A stretch of DNA of 40,595 nucleotides from Haloarcula sp. CBA1127 (lineage in GTDB: Archaea; Halobacteriota; Halobacteria; Halobacteriales; Haloarculaceae): contig NZ_BCNB01000008.1 of NCBI RefSeq assembly GCF_001485575.1, forward strand, positions 1-40,595, read 5' to 3'. A program made the translations under genes and the position numbers. Each line of letters starts with the position of its first letter. The stretch's first letter is position 1. The notes beneath the pieces are model-generated. The model worked only from the letters and a program-made list of their open reading frames with translations, made no database searches and was not told the DNA's origin. This document shows positions 15,312-22,657 of the stretch, in pieces.

Positions 15312-16165
15312 TGCAGTGCGGCAAGCTCGGGATCGTCACCGACGGCTGGCTCGAAGACCCCGTCGCTGCGGAGTACCGCGCTAGCGAAGAGCGGTTCATC
15401 GACAGTGGCGAGAAAAAGTTCGTCCGGATGCTGTCTGTCGACGACTCCACGCAAGCAACGCTGTCGACGATCGGCGATGTCGAGGTCTACGAGGGTGCTG
15501 CGCTCTGGGACGAAGAGAAAGAGCCCGAGCAGTGGTATCCCGCAGGCAACACCGTCGAGAAGGGGCAGTCGACCGTCCGGCAGCGAACCGGGACCAAATG
15601 GGCAGCAGTCCCGGCGGCCAACGGCCACGACGGCTTCGCGATGACGTCAACAAGCGCAGGTGCGTTCGCGTTCAAGCAACTCGGGGCTCGGCAGACGAAC
15701 TGTCGGATCGAGCCCGCGTATCTTGACCTGCGGTCGTGGCTCGAGGACAAGCGTGACCGACTCGACGTGTGGGAGATCGGGAAAGACCAGCCGGCATTCG
15801 AGACGACGATGACGTGGTCGGGTCGCGAATCGCTGGATGCCGACGCCATCGACGAGGCCATCCGCGACCACGCGGTCCTGACTCTCGACGTTGACTACCA
15901 GGACGAGTTCCGCCGTGTCTCCCTTGCGCAGTCTGGCTGGGTCGAAGTATTCGAACCCGACATGGAGACGTCGGAGTTCATGGAGTTCGTCTCGTCGGAG
16001 ATCCTCCCCTACGCGTTCGCTGCCGAGAACGAAGACGAGGCCGTCTACGACATCGTCCACGAGCGCACCGACGTCGGCAACGTCGAACTAACCGACGAGA
16101 GTCAGACGTCACTGGACGACCTCGACAGCGTCACCATGAGCGGGGGTGAAGCCGATGCCGAGTGA
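15311..16165 (+). CDS. Uncharacterised 284-residue protein
   Basis: The largest unassigned early protein. It is mixed alpha/beta, with several Trp-containing strands, and its tail is acidic. There are no cysteine pairs or nucleotide-binding motifs. It overlaps genes on both sides. I cannot link it to a family; an interaction partner for nearby zinc proteins is possible but not shown. Confidence 0.6.
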   Translation: MQCGKLGIVTDGWLEDPVAAEYRASEERFIDSGEKKFVRMLSVDDSTQATLSTIGDVEVYEGAALWDEEKEPEQWYPAGNTVEKGQSTVRQRTGTKWAAVPAANGHDGFAMTSTSAGAFAFKQLGARQTNCRIEPAYLDLRSWLEDKRDRLDVWEIGKDQPAFETTMTWSGRESLDADAIDEAIRDHAVLTLDVDYQDEFRRVSLAQSGWVEVFEPDMETSEFMEFVSSEILPYAFAAENEDEAVYDIVHERTDVGNVELTDESQTSLDDLDSVTMSGGEADAE

Positions 16166-16367
16166 GCAGTCCTTGGGCGGTACTGAGCGCCCCGGTCGTT
16201 TCTCGCACCCGAGAAACCTGCTGGTTGATGGACCGAAAGGGCCGATGTTAGCCCACGACTGCGAAAGTTCTGGGACCGGATGGCCTAAACCGGGCTCGGT
16301 AGAGAAGTGTCTACACTGCACAGTAGACACGGCCACTGACCAGGAGGTGTCGGCCGATGGTCAGTGA
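16155..16367 (+). CDS. 70-residue small zinc-binding protein
   Basis: ATG 16155 overlaps the previous stop. Contains one isolated Cys and CLHC near residue 55, plus several His, enough for a partial metal site. Pro/Gly-rich N-terminus. Unknown function. Confidence 0.5.
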   Translation: MPSEQSLGGTERPGRFSHPRNLLVDGPKGPMLAHDCESSGTGWPKPGSVEKCLHCTVDTATDQEVSADGQ

Positions 16368-16599
16368 GGGCGACATCATTCTCGAGGCCGGCCGCAACCA
16401 CATCGAGTCCGGGCTGGGTCAGTACATCCCGCTGTGTGGAGCCAGCCTCGACGCCGACGAGGTCGACCGCGTCGAGTACCGGACCGGCGACGGCGAGGAC
16501 CGCGACATCTGGTGGCAGTCTCACGAGTCGTTCTGCTTCGACTGCCACTCGGTCCAGAACCGTCGGGCTGTCGAGGGCAACGGAGGTGCGTTGTCGTGA
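16357..16599 (+). CDS. 80-residue Cys-containing protein
   Basis: Starts inside the upstream gene's end (ATG 16357). IPLCGASL in the middle and a C-terminal FCFDCHSVQNRR, so two cysteine clusters that could bind one metal. This arrangement is frequent in haloarchaeal virus and plasmid proteins of unknown role. Confidence 0.55.
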   Translation: MVSEGDIILEAGRNHIESGLGQYIPLCGASLDADEVDRVEYRTGDGEDRDIWWQSHESFCFDCHSVQNRRAVEGNGGALS

Positions 16600-16880
16600 G
16601 CGCCTTGGCCGAGCTGCTCGCCGGCGCGGTCCCGCTGTACGAGGACGATGCCCCCCGCTTGATCGAGTGGGCGGAGAACGTCCAGGAAGCCGACGGCAAG
16701 ATCCTGCCCGGAGCCGGCTTCGGGATAGACACGACCGGCCGCTCGATCAACGTCCAGGACCGCGTCGGCGACAACGCCGATGTGGAACCCGGGTCGTTCG
16801 ACGACGGCTGGATCGCGACGCCGGGCCACAGTCACGGCGACTGTCCCCGGTGTGCTGACAACCAGCCGTCATCGCACTGA
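16596..16880 (+). CDS. Uncharacterised 94-residue protein
   Basis: GTG 16596 overlaps the preceding stop. The protein is acidic, with a helix at the N-terminus (LAELLAGAVPLY) and a C-terminal HSHGDCPRCADN that holds one CPRC pair and two His. Not recognised. Confidence 0.55.
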   Translation: MSALAELLAGAVPLYEDDAPRLIEWAENVQEADGKILPGAGFGIDTTGRSINVQDRVGDNADVEPGSFDDGWIATPGHSHGDCPRCADNQPSSH

Positions 16881-16900
16881 GCCACAAAGAGCGGGAGATC

Positions 16901-16975
16901 GTGCTCATCGACTGTATCAACTGTCGGACCCGGTACAGTCTGGACGCCCTCGGAGGTGACGGCGATGGAGCGTGA
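16901..16975 (+). CDS. Possible 24-residue zinc-knuckle peptide
   Basis: A GTG-started frame with CINC at residues 5-8, ending inside the next gene. It is very short and weakly supported; it fills the 84-base gap between 16880 and 16965 and follows the operon's habit of small Cys-pair proteins. Confidence 0.3.
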   Translation: MLIDCINCRTRYSLDALGGDGDGA

Positions 16976-17543
16976 CGGGTCAGACCCGCGGGCCCCGCAC
17001 TGGTTCGGGTTCAACCGCGTCAACGACCTGCCGAACCCCTGGAGCTTCGAGGTCTTGGACTGGAACGACGACCCCGACGGCGAAGCGGTCGACCGCGGGC
17101 TCGGCGTGACGACCGACGGCGAGCATCGCCTGCTCATCACCACGTGGCTGGTCGAGCGCGAGCGCACCCACGACCGGATGTTCAGCGTGGCCTACGAAAC
17201 GGTCAATCAGGACGGCGAGGACGAGCCACTCGCGTTCCACATCGGTCGCGATACATCCATCGCTCGCAACAACTGTGGGCACGCACGGGACAGTCTCGAT
17301 GCGACCGACACCGAGCCACACGTGCTAGTTCGACAGCACGACAACGGAGACGGTGAGCGTGAGACCTTCGAGTTCCCGAACGAGACACTCGCGCAGCAAG
17401 CCGCAGACCTGCAGGCGCGGCTGAAGCTCGAACACAGCAACCGCGACTACATCGTGACAGTCCACAGCAAAGACGAGTGGCAGGAGCGTCTTGAGCTCGA
17501 AGCAGACCTCGAGGCCGTGGGTCGGGGTGGTGCCGATGTCTAA
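16965..17543 (+). CDS. Uncharacterised 192-residue protein
   Basis: ATG 16965 chosen; GTG 16956 would add three residues. Mixed alpha/beta, with an N-terminal HWFGFNRVNDLPNPW segment, a strand-rich middle and a C-terminal helix with many Glu. No known motif. It is in one operon with the next gene, overlapping by eight bases. Confidence 0.6.
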   Translation: MERDGSDPRAPHWFGFNRVNDLPNPWSFEVLDWNDDPDGEAVDRGLGVTTDGEHRLLITTWLVERERTHDRMFSVAYETVNQDGEDEPLAFHIGRDTSIARNNCGHARDSLDATDTEPHVLVRQHDNGDGERETFEFPNETLAQQAADLQARLKLEHSNRDYIVTVHSKDEWQERLELEADLEAVGRGGADV

Positions 17544-18378
17544 CCTGTCCGACTACGTCGACAGCGCCGCCCGCCGGGTCACCGAGTTCGACGAGGATCC
17601 GCGGATGGCCGTGTCGGTTGTCGTCGACGATGCGCTCGCAGCGGATCAGCGCGAGGTCGTGCTCGAGCGTGTCCAGGAGCAGGTCACTGTGCCGGTCGCA
17701 GATGGCGGCTCGTCTGCCCTCGATACCGATATCGAAGACATCGGCGTCGGCGAGGGGGAGTCCTGGACCGAGGCCGCGGAGCGCCTCGACGAAACACCCG
17801 ACTGGGACCTTGGCGTAGGCGCGGTCCTGTACAACGACCGTCCCGACGCGCCGGAGGATCGCCGAGACCTCTGGCACGTGACCACGCGGCTGGTCGACCA
17901 CGACGGGTCCGACCACTTCTACGTGCTGTGGGACGGCACTCACACCCGGCGACGATTCGTCCGCATCGAAGACGTCCTCGCTGACTTCGCGCCGGCGGGC
18001 TGGTGCTGGCCGACCGGTCGGAAACCACTCTACCACCTGACCCGGAACTGCGGCGTCGACGATCCCGACGACCTCATGACCGACGGTGGCAGTATCACAG
18101 CCCCGACATGCGGGACAGAAAACTGTGACACCGTGTGTCCGGGTCTCGATGACGGCTGGGAACAGCACGACGGAACCCTCCGGTGCGCTGACTGTTGGAG
18201 TTACCAAGAGCGACACGGTCACTGGCCCGATGAAGACGTGAAGATCTGCGTCGAGTGTCGGCTCGACCAGGGCAAGGTCAAGCACGACTGCGAGGAGTCG
18301 TTCGCCGACTACGTCATCGTCGACGAGGGCGGCGAGTGTCCGATCTGTGATAACGCCATCGAGGGTGGTGAGCAGTGA
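17536..18378 (+). CDS. Large protein with C-terminal zinc ribbons
   Basis: 280 residues from ATG 17536. The N-terminal part is helical (ARRVTEFDEDPRM ...), the middle strand-rich. The last 100 residues hold a cluster of cysteines: NCGVDD, TCGTENC, a CADC pair, a CVEC pair and CPIC, about three metal sites. Possibly a nucleic acid-binding or scaffold protein of the early phase; no family known to me. Confidence 0.6.
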   Translation: MSNLSDYVDSAARRVTEFDEDPRMAVSVVVDDALAADQREVVLERVQEQVTVPVADGGSSALDTDIEDIGVGEGESWTEAAERLDETPDWDLGVGAVLYNDRPDAPEDRRDLWHVTTRLVDHDGSDHFYVLWDGTHTRRRFVRIEDVLADFAPAGWCWPTGRKPLYHLTRNCGVDDPDDLMTDGGSITAPTCGTENCDTVCPGLDDGWEQHDGTLRCADCWSYQERHGHWPDEDVKICVECRLDQGKVKHDCEESFADYVIVDEGGECPICDNAIEGGEQ

Positions 18379-18689
18379 TGGCCGCACGACAGCTGGGCGG
18401 CGGGCAGTACCAGCACCAAGACGGCCAGATCGTCCGGAAGTCCCACCCGCGAGAGATGTGGGACCAGCGCTGCGATTCCGAGTGGGAAGGCACGAACCTC
18501 CGTGCCATGTGGCGCGAAGCAGAGGACGTCGTTTACGCCGACATCGAGGGGTCGTATTACCGCTACCACGAGGCCTCGGGGATGATGCTGGTCGCTCGGT
18601 GGGGCATGATCCAGACGGCCTACCGACTCGACACGGACCCGAGATACCGACAAGAAGCTGTCAAGTCGCAACTGGAGGACGATCACTGA
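18378..18689 (+). CDS. Uncharacterised 103-residue protein
   Basis: ATG 18378 overlaps the previous TGA by one base. Gln/His-rich start, then WREAEDVVYADIEGSYYRYHE and RWGMIQTAYRL. The stop overlaps the next ATG. Not recognised. Confidence 0.55.
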   Translation: MAARQLGGGQYQHQDGQIVRKSHPREMWDQRCDSEWEGTNLRAMWREAEDVVYADIEGSYYRYHEASGMMLVARWGMIQTAYRLDTDPRYRQEAVKSQLEDDH

Positions 18690-19113
18690 TGTCTGACGCA
18701 ACTAGCGGTTTTAAGTCGGCGGATGAGCAATTCGAGAGACAGAGCAAGGACTACGAGAACACAACTCACCTGAGAATGGGACGCCGTCCCGGGCTCGGAC
18801 CCGCGCCAACGGGATTCGCCCGGGACGCAACCGTTGACTGTAGCGTTCTATTCTGGGTAGACGGTCTTAAGCCTTTACCAAGAGCCCCCGCTCTACGCAG
18901 AGGACCGTCTGCCGTCGCCTTCGGGCGTCGGGTCTGCCGTGACACTACGAGCATGCAGAGATCGCACAACAGACGACCGTCGTCGTACAGAACTACAGAA
19001 CCGTCTTTGAGAGTGACCCTATCCAGCAGCGATCCCTGCAAACAGATTTTTTGTTTGAACTCAGGGGAACCACTCCACAAGAGGGGGTACCCAGCCACCC
19101 CCAAAGCCGCTGA
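18689..19113 (+). pseudogene. Small gene interrupted by a 176-bp structured insert
   Basis: ATG 18689 opens a frame of 27 codons up to CAC 18767-18769. The rest of the protein appears to continue in another frame from TAC 18946 to the TGA at 19111. Removing 18770-18945, which is bounded by CAC on both sides, gives an 82-residue protein whose second half is helical and clearly coding (EHAEIAQQTTVVVQNYR). Read straight through, frame 2 continues to 19309 as Arg/Pro-rich sequence unlike a real protein. It could be inactivated by an insertion or restored by RNA or DNA removal. Confidence 0.5.
18770..18945 (+). mobile_element. 176-bp hairpin-rich insert (possible IS200/IS605-like MITE, or intron)
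   Basis: Stems seen: GTCCCGGGC/GCCCGGGAC (18786-18794, 18818-18826); AGACGGTC/GACCGTCT (18859-18866, 18903-18910) enclosing AGAGC/GCTCT (18881-18885, 18890-18894); and CGCC-TTCG-GGCG (18916-18927). Hairpins close to both ends and no clear target duplication beyond CAC fit the ends of IS200/IS605 elements and of the haloarchaeal palindrome-associated elements. No transposase is present. Other readings are a small intron or a free structured RNA. Confidence 0.5.
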
Positions 19114-19189
19114 AAGCGGCGTTAGCCTGTCGATGAGACAGGCTCAACCAGAGCAGCACTCAGGGGGCGGGCTTGCCCCCGCCCCCCTG
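19106..19189 (+). other. Three consecutive hairpins behind the interrupted gene
   Basis: GCCGCT/AGCGGC with loop GAA (19106-19120), AGCCTGTC/GACAGGCT with a 5-base loop (19124-19144), and a GC-rich hairpin CAGGGGGCGGG with CCCGCCCCCCTG (19161-19189). The first overlaps the gene's stop codon. They could end or protect transcripts; no T-run follows. Confidence 0.5.
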
Positions 19190-19390
19190 CCTCACAGCAT
19201 GATGCTGTGTGTGGCGGTGGTGCAGCCCCCACCCACACAGCACATAGCTGTGAGGCTGGTTCAGGGGGTGGTCCCGATGCGTGCCCCGCCCCCCTGCCTC
19301 ACAGCATGATGCTGTGTGTGGCGGTGGTGCAGCCCCCACCCACACAGCACATAGCTGTGAGGCTGGTTCAGGGGGTGGTCCCGATGCGTG
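19177..19390 (+). repeat. Exact 107-bp tandem duplication
   Basis: Unit 1 is 19177-19283 and unit 2 is 19284-19390, identical by eye. Each unit holds CACAGCA-tga-TGCTGTG, a second CACAGC/GCTGTG and an outer CCTCACAGC/GCTGTGAGG, so it can fold into a branched structure. 107 is not a multiple of three, which speaks against coding use. It ends at the start region of the next gene. Confidence 0.8.
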
Positions 19391-20571
19391 ATCTCGTCAT
19401 GTTGGACTGGATGGTTCCTGAGTGTTCCTGGCAAGATTTCCGAAATAAGGTCCAATCTGAACACGGCTCTGTTGAGGGCTATCTCGGCCGAAAAGCCGCG
19501 GATGCTATGGATGAATTTTCCGAGGCTGATGGCTACGAAACTGTCGAGGATCAGATTGACCGTCTCGTCCGTGCCGCCGGTCGCACTCCCAAAGACCGCT
19601 GCAAAGAAAAAAAGAGCGCAGATGAACGGGGCTCCCCACTCTCATCTGAGGCTACGACTCGTGTGACTATCCGTGTGGACAAGCGCGTCAAAGAGCGGTT
19701 CAAGTCTGCCGCCGATGACTCGGCGTTTGACTCCTATGGCGTCGCGTTTGGTCGTGCGTTAGAACTGTACTGTGACGGCGGAAGGGCATCCCGGTTAGAG
19801 GATAAACTGGACCGGGTCGTCGATGATGCAGAGGCTATTCTTTCCCAACTCAACGAAAGTGAAAGTACCAGCGATGGGCTCAGTGCGGTCGAGCGACGGA
19901 CAATCACCATCTGTCACCGACTGGGTGAGCAGTTTACAGATGACGAGCTCACTACCGAGATCGCTGATGTTGCGGGTAGCTCAGAACCGACTGTTGAGAA
20001 GTATCGCGAGCGTGTCGTGTCCCGGCTGGGTTACGAGCCCCATCCCAAGGCGCAGCGGAAAGTCTGGGTGCCGGCTGAGGTAGCGAAAGAAATAGCGACG
20101 GACGGCGTGCCACGCGAGATACGTCGCCCAGTTGATCTACTGGATCGTGATGAGCGAGTGAAACGGATCAAACTCGCCCTCGGCAAACACGCTGGAAAGT
20201 GCGGGGGGCAGGCGAGGGCCACGGCGACAGATGTCCGCAGTAAGGTATTCGACCACAATATCTCTCTGTCGAGTGTCCTAGATCTCCTGAATCAGGTTGC
20301 GCTGGAAGACGGCTATAAACTTGATCGGGGTGGCGAGACGACAACAATCGGTGTGAACGTTGCGGGTGGGATCACCGACGAAACCCTCGCCGAAACGATT
20401 CGTGAGTACATCAGCGCTGATGTAGGCAGTCTGCTTGGTGAGACGACAGAGACAACGATGAGTGACTGGACGGACAACTCGGATCCGTCAATTGCGGGCA
20501 CTTCAGGTTCGCCATCGAGCGCAGCAACAGACGGCGGTGGGCCGGCTCCGCGTGGTGATCGTGATGACTGA
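19384..20571 (+). CDS. Haloarchaeal accessory DNA-binding-type protein
   Basis: About 395 residues from ATG 19384; MVPECSW at 19411 may be the true start. I recall similar proteins in haloarchaeal islands and plasmids but no firm function. Domains by eye: an N-terminal helical part (about 10-75), a segment TTRVTIRVDKRVKERF that resembles an RHH or Arc-like strand-helix, a helix-turn-helix region at about 165-215 (VERRTITICHRLGEQF, then SSEPTVEKYRERVV), then a winged-helix-like region and an acidic, Ser/Gly-rich tail. Codon use is less GC-biased than in its neighbours, and the hairpins and duplication upstream suggest it came as a separate unit. Confidence 0.6.
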   Translation: MRDLVMLDWMVPECSWQDFRNKVQSEHGSVEGYLGRKAADAMDEFSEADGYETVEDQIDRLVRAAGRTPKDRCKEKKSADERGSPLSSEATTRVTIRVDKRVKERFKSAADDSAFDSYGVAFGRALELYCDGGRASRLEDKLDRVVDDAEAILSQLNESESTSDGLSAVERRTITICHRLGEQFTDDELTTEIADVAGSSEPTVEKYRERVVSRLGYEPHPKAQRKVWVPAEVAKEIATDGVPREIRRPVDLLDRDERVKRIKLALGKHAGKCGGQARATATDVRSKVFDHNISLSSVLDLLNQVALEDGYKLDRGGETTTIGVNVAGGITDETLAETIREYISADVGSLLGETTETTMSDWTDNSDPSIAGTSGSPSSAATDGGGPAPRGDRDD

Positions 20572-20965
20572 TGTCGAGATCCGAGACGGTGCCCAACCCG
20601 AGTCTGAAGACGAGGATGATCCCGTGCGGCGTTACGAGCGCGTGCTCAGCATCGCCCACGAACACGTCGGGGGGCCACAAATCCCTGGGGCGTCGGTCTC
20701 AACGATCCGCCGGCTGCTTGTCGGTGAGCCAGTCGGCTACGGGCCCTATCATCGAGACGATGTCGACGCCACCATCCAGGCGGTGATCAACGCCGAGGAC
20801 GCAATCATGTGGCGGGACCGCAACGGCCGCCGGCGGCTTGTCCCGACTAGGGATGAGGACCTCCGTGAGCTCATCGGCCACGAAAACGCACAGGAGTACC
20901 CGACGACAGCACTGATCCAGCAGGCAGCGCGTCACATCGATGACTTGGAGGCCAGCGATGCGTAA
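20564..20965 (+). CDS. Helical protein of 133 residues, winged-helix-like
   Basis: ATG 20564 overlaps the upstream end by eight bases. After an acidic N-terminus, the segment ASVSTIRRLLVGEPVGYGP and VDATIQAVINAEDAIMWRDRNGRRRLVPT looks like a winged helix with a basic wing. The tail is helical. Possibly a regulator working with the ParB-like protein that follows. Confidence 0.5.
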   Translation: MTDVEIRDGAQPESEDEDDPVRRYERVLSIAHEHVGGPQIPGASVSTIRRLLVGEPVGYGPYHRDDVDATIQAVINAEDAIMWRDRNGRRRLVPTRDEDLRELIGHENAQEYPTTALIQQAARHIDDLEASDA

Positions 20966-21692
20966 CTGCCCACACTCCCCCGGCGATATCGTCCAGGACC
21001 GCGAGCAGCACAGCCCCGACGACGCGGTCGTGGTGAACACACCGCCAGTCCCGGTTGCTGACTGGGACCTCGAGGACCGCGACAGGACCGTTGCCGAAGA
21101 CAATCCCGAGTACCCAGCCGATGACCGGGTGGTGATCGTGGTTTATCGAGAGGCCCTGGACCAGCATCGGCCACAGTACGCCGGCTACCAGCACCTCAAA
21201 CTCTCCCGACTGCTTGCTGACGGTGTGCCGTTGTACGCCTTCCCTTCATTACGCCTCGAGGCCGTCGGCAGTCTCAGTCCGACGACGGTCGCCGTCGACG
21301 AGATCCAGCCGACACCGTACCATGCACGCAACTTCTGCTACGAGGCCAACCAAGAGTTCATCGACAGCGTTCGCGAGCGTGGCTACCCAGTTCCGGAACC
21401 AGTCGTCCGTGTCGTCGACGACGGCTACGAAGTCGTCAACGGCCACAAGCGGCTGTGGGTGTCCCACCTTGCTGGGTTAGACCACATCCGGGCCCACGTC
21501 ATCCACGTCGACGAGTGGGACGCGGCCCAGCTGTTCGTCGAGAATCACCTCGACGGTAGCTACTCACAGTCCGAGGCCGATGTCGCCATCGCGAGGCTTC
21601 GTGTGCGCTGGGGGGACCGGGTGACTGGGCTCAGCATCCCGTCGAAGTACCTGCAGTCGACACAGTGCCAGGAGGAGCAAGCGTCGGCATGA
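20958..21692 (+). CDS. ParB/sulfiredoxin-fold protein fused to a virus-specific N-terminal domain
   Basis: 244 residues. Residues 1-100 repeat the domain of the gene at 9252. Residues 112-195 follow the ParB N-terminal pattern: VDEIQPTPYHARN, then NQEFIDSVRERG, EPVVRVVDDGYEVVNGHKR (162-165, in place of the usual GERR) and a hydrophobic strand. The ParB C-terminal DNA-binding and dimer domains are absent. Such proteins may be CTPases or nucleases, or act in viral gene control. It is far from parA, so it is unlikely to be the partition ParB. Confidence 0.65.
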   Translation: MRNCPHSPGDIVQDREQHSPDDAVVVNTPPVPVADWDLEDRDRTVAEDNPEYPADDRVVIVVYREALDQHRPQYAGYQHLKLSRLLADGVPLYAFPSLRLEAVGSLSPTTVAVDEIQPTPYHARNFCYEANQEFIDSVRERGYPVPEPVVRVVDDGYEVVNGHKRLWVSHLAGLDHIRAHVIHVDEWDAAQLFVENHLDGSYSQSEADVAIARLRVRWGDRVTGLSIPSKYLQSTQCQEEQASA

Positions 21693-21919
21693 GCCAGGGC
21701 GAGCACGCAGAGCTGTCGGACCTACCGCCGAGCGCTTTGCTGGTGTATCGCGTGCTCGAAGAGAGCCAACCCCTGACCAAACAAGAGATCTGTGCGGAGT
21801 CGTACCTCTGTGCGTCAACAGCTGGGAATGCGCTCTCAGAGCTAATCGATGTGGGTGTCGTCGACTACAACTATAGCACTGCTGACGCCCGCCGCCGGGT
21901 GTACTATCTTGAGCACTAA
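21689..21919 (+). CDS. Winged-helix DNA-binding protein, 76 residues
   Basis: ATG 21689 overlaps the ParB-like stop. The sequence has the helix-turn-helix shape of small archaeal winged helices: PPSALLVYRVLEES, then LTKQEICAESYLCASTAGNALSELIDVGVV and a wing ending YSTADARRRVYYLEH. It probably binds DNA as a dimer. Its TAA stop is part of the left arm of inverted repeat D, a possible target. Confidence 0.7.
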   Translation: MSQGEHAELSDLPPSALLVYRVLEESQPLTKQEICAESYLCASTAGNALSELIDVGVVDYNYSTADARRRVYYLEH

Positions 21920-21957
21920 CCAACACAACGTGCCGTCGACGGACGACTGTTGGTTAG
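21916..21957. repeat. Long-spacer inverted repeat, copy D
   Basis: CTAACCAACA (21916-21925, containing the stop codon of the winged-helix gene) and TGTTGGTTAG (21948-21957), perfect arms, 22-bp spacer. An inner dyad CCGTCGACGG lies in the spacer. The next promoter begins about 60 bp downstream. Confidence 0.8.
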
Positions 21958-22017
21958 CCCGAAGATGCTTCCAATACTGGTGCAACAGTTTCGTTCATTA
22001 CACTCGGCGCACGTATG

Positions 22018-22046
22018 TCATATCAGATAGAACACCATTGGTGTTC
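22018..22046 (+). promoter_or_regulatory. Promoter with operator-like dyad
   Basis: A TATA-like CATATCAG at about 22018-22025 is followed by the perfect dyad GAACACC/GGTGTTC (22030-22036, 22040-22046), which would cover the expected transcription start. The next gene starts at 22086, so the transcript would carry a leader of about 40 bases. Confidence 0.5.
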
Positions 22047-22085
22047 GCCGATCAGACCGCCCGCCGTGGGCCGTCTTTTTCATAG

Positions 22086-22652
22086 ATGCAAGTATCAACA
22101 GACCGCTTTGACCTCGACCAGCAGGACCGTGACGGAATCGAGGCGTTCGAGGAGTACATCTGGTACAACAGTGAGCTGTGCAGCCACTGTTTCGCGCGTG
22201 TCCGAGACATCGGGCCTGAGTACTCGTCCGTCCTCCGGCGGACGAACGGAACGGAACTCGACGTACCCGATCTTGAGCTAACGACGAACGAGTGGTACGA
22301 GCGGACGGACCTCGGATCCCAGGAGTACACTAGCTGGGACAACACCCGACGCTTCGGGACGTGTTTCTGCGAGAACTGCGGGAGTGACACGCAACCGAGT
22401 CACCACCAACTGCCTTGGGAGAAGATGAAAGCGTTTGCAGTCAACCTGCACGCCTACATCCGCGATCACACTCCACTGTCGCTGGACAAACGACGGTTCT
22501 GCACCGAACTTTCGAAGCTGAAAGTCGGCCGGCGCGACACCCAGGGCAAGGAGTCCCAGATGTTCGCGGTCGCGTTCGCCCGTGCCCTCGAGACAACGCC
22601 GGCCACGGCTACTGGGTCGACTGACGGCAAGACTGCTGCCCTAACAGAGTAA
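22086..22652 (+). CDS. Uncharacterised 188-residue Cys-containing protein
   Basis: Contains ELCSHCFARV near residue 30 and FCENCG near residue 98, two cysteine pairs that could form one zinc site in a ribbon with a long insert. The C-terminal part is helical and basic, with SLDKRRFCTELSKL. This may be the kind of protein found in haloarchaeal integrated elements; its function is unknown. Confidence 0.6.
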   Translation: MQVSTDRFDLDQQDRDGIEAFEEYIWYNSELCSHCFARVRDIGPEYSSVLRRTNGTELDVPDLELTTNEWYERTDLGSQEYTSWDNTRRFGTCFCENCGSDTQPSHHQLPWEKMKAFAVNLHAYIRDHTPLSLDKRRFCTELSKLKVGRRDTQGKESQMFAVAFARALETTPATATGSTDGKTAALTE

Positions 22653-22657
22653 CTCAC

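Noticed and set aside
14341-18387. Long minus-strand frames opposite the early operon (369 and 394 residues)
   Set aside because: Antisense shadows of genes with overlapping starts and stops on the plus strand; composition is Arg/Val/Ala-biased without motifs.
18777-18940. Possible tRNA gene in the structured insert
   Set aside because: No acceptor/T-arm combination with a 7-base T-loop fits; the CGGG-ATTCG-CCCG stem has a 5-base loop. Hairpin order does not match a cloverleaf.
19051-19056. T6 run as terminator of a structured RNA starting near 18780
   Set aside because: The run falls inside the second coding part of the interrupted gene (DFLF), so it is better explained as coding sequence.
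19106-19390. CRISPR array
   Set aside because: Only two long adjacent units with no spacers and no cas genes anywhere in the window.
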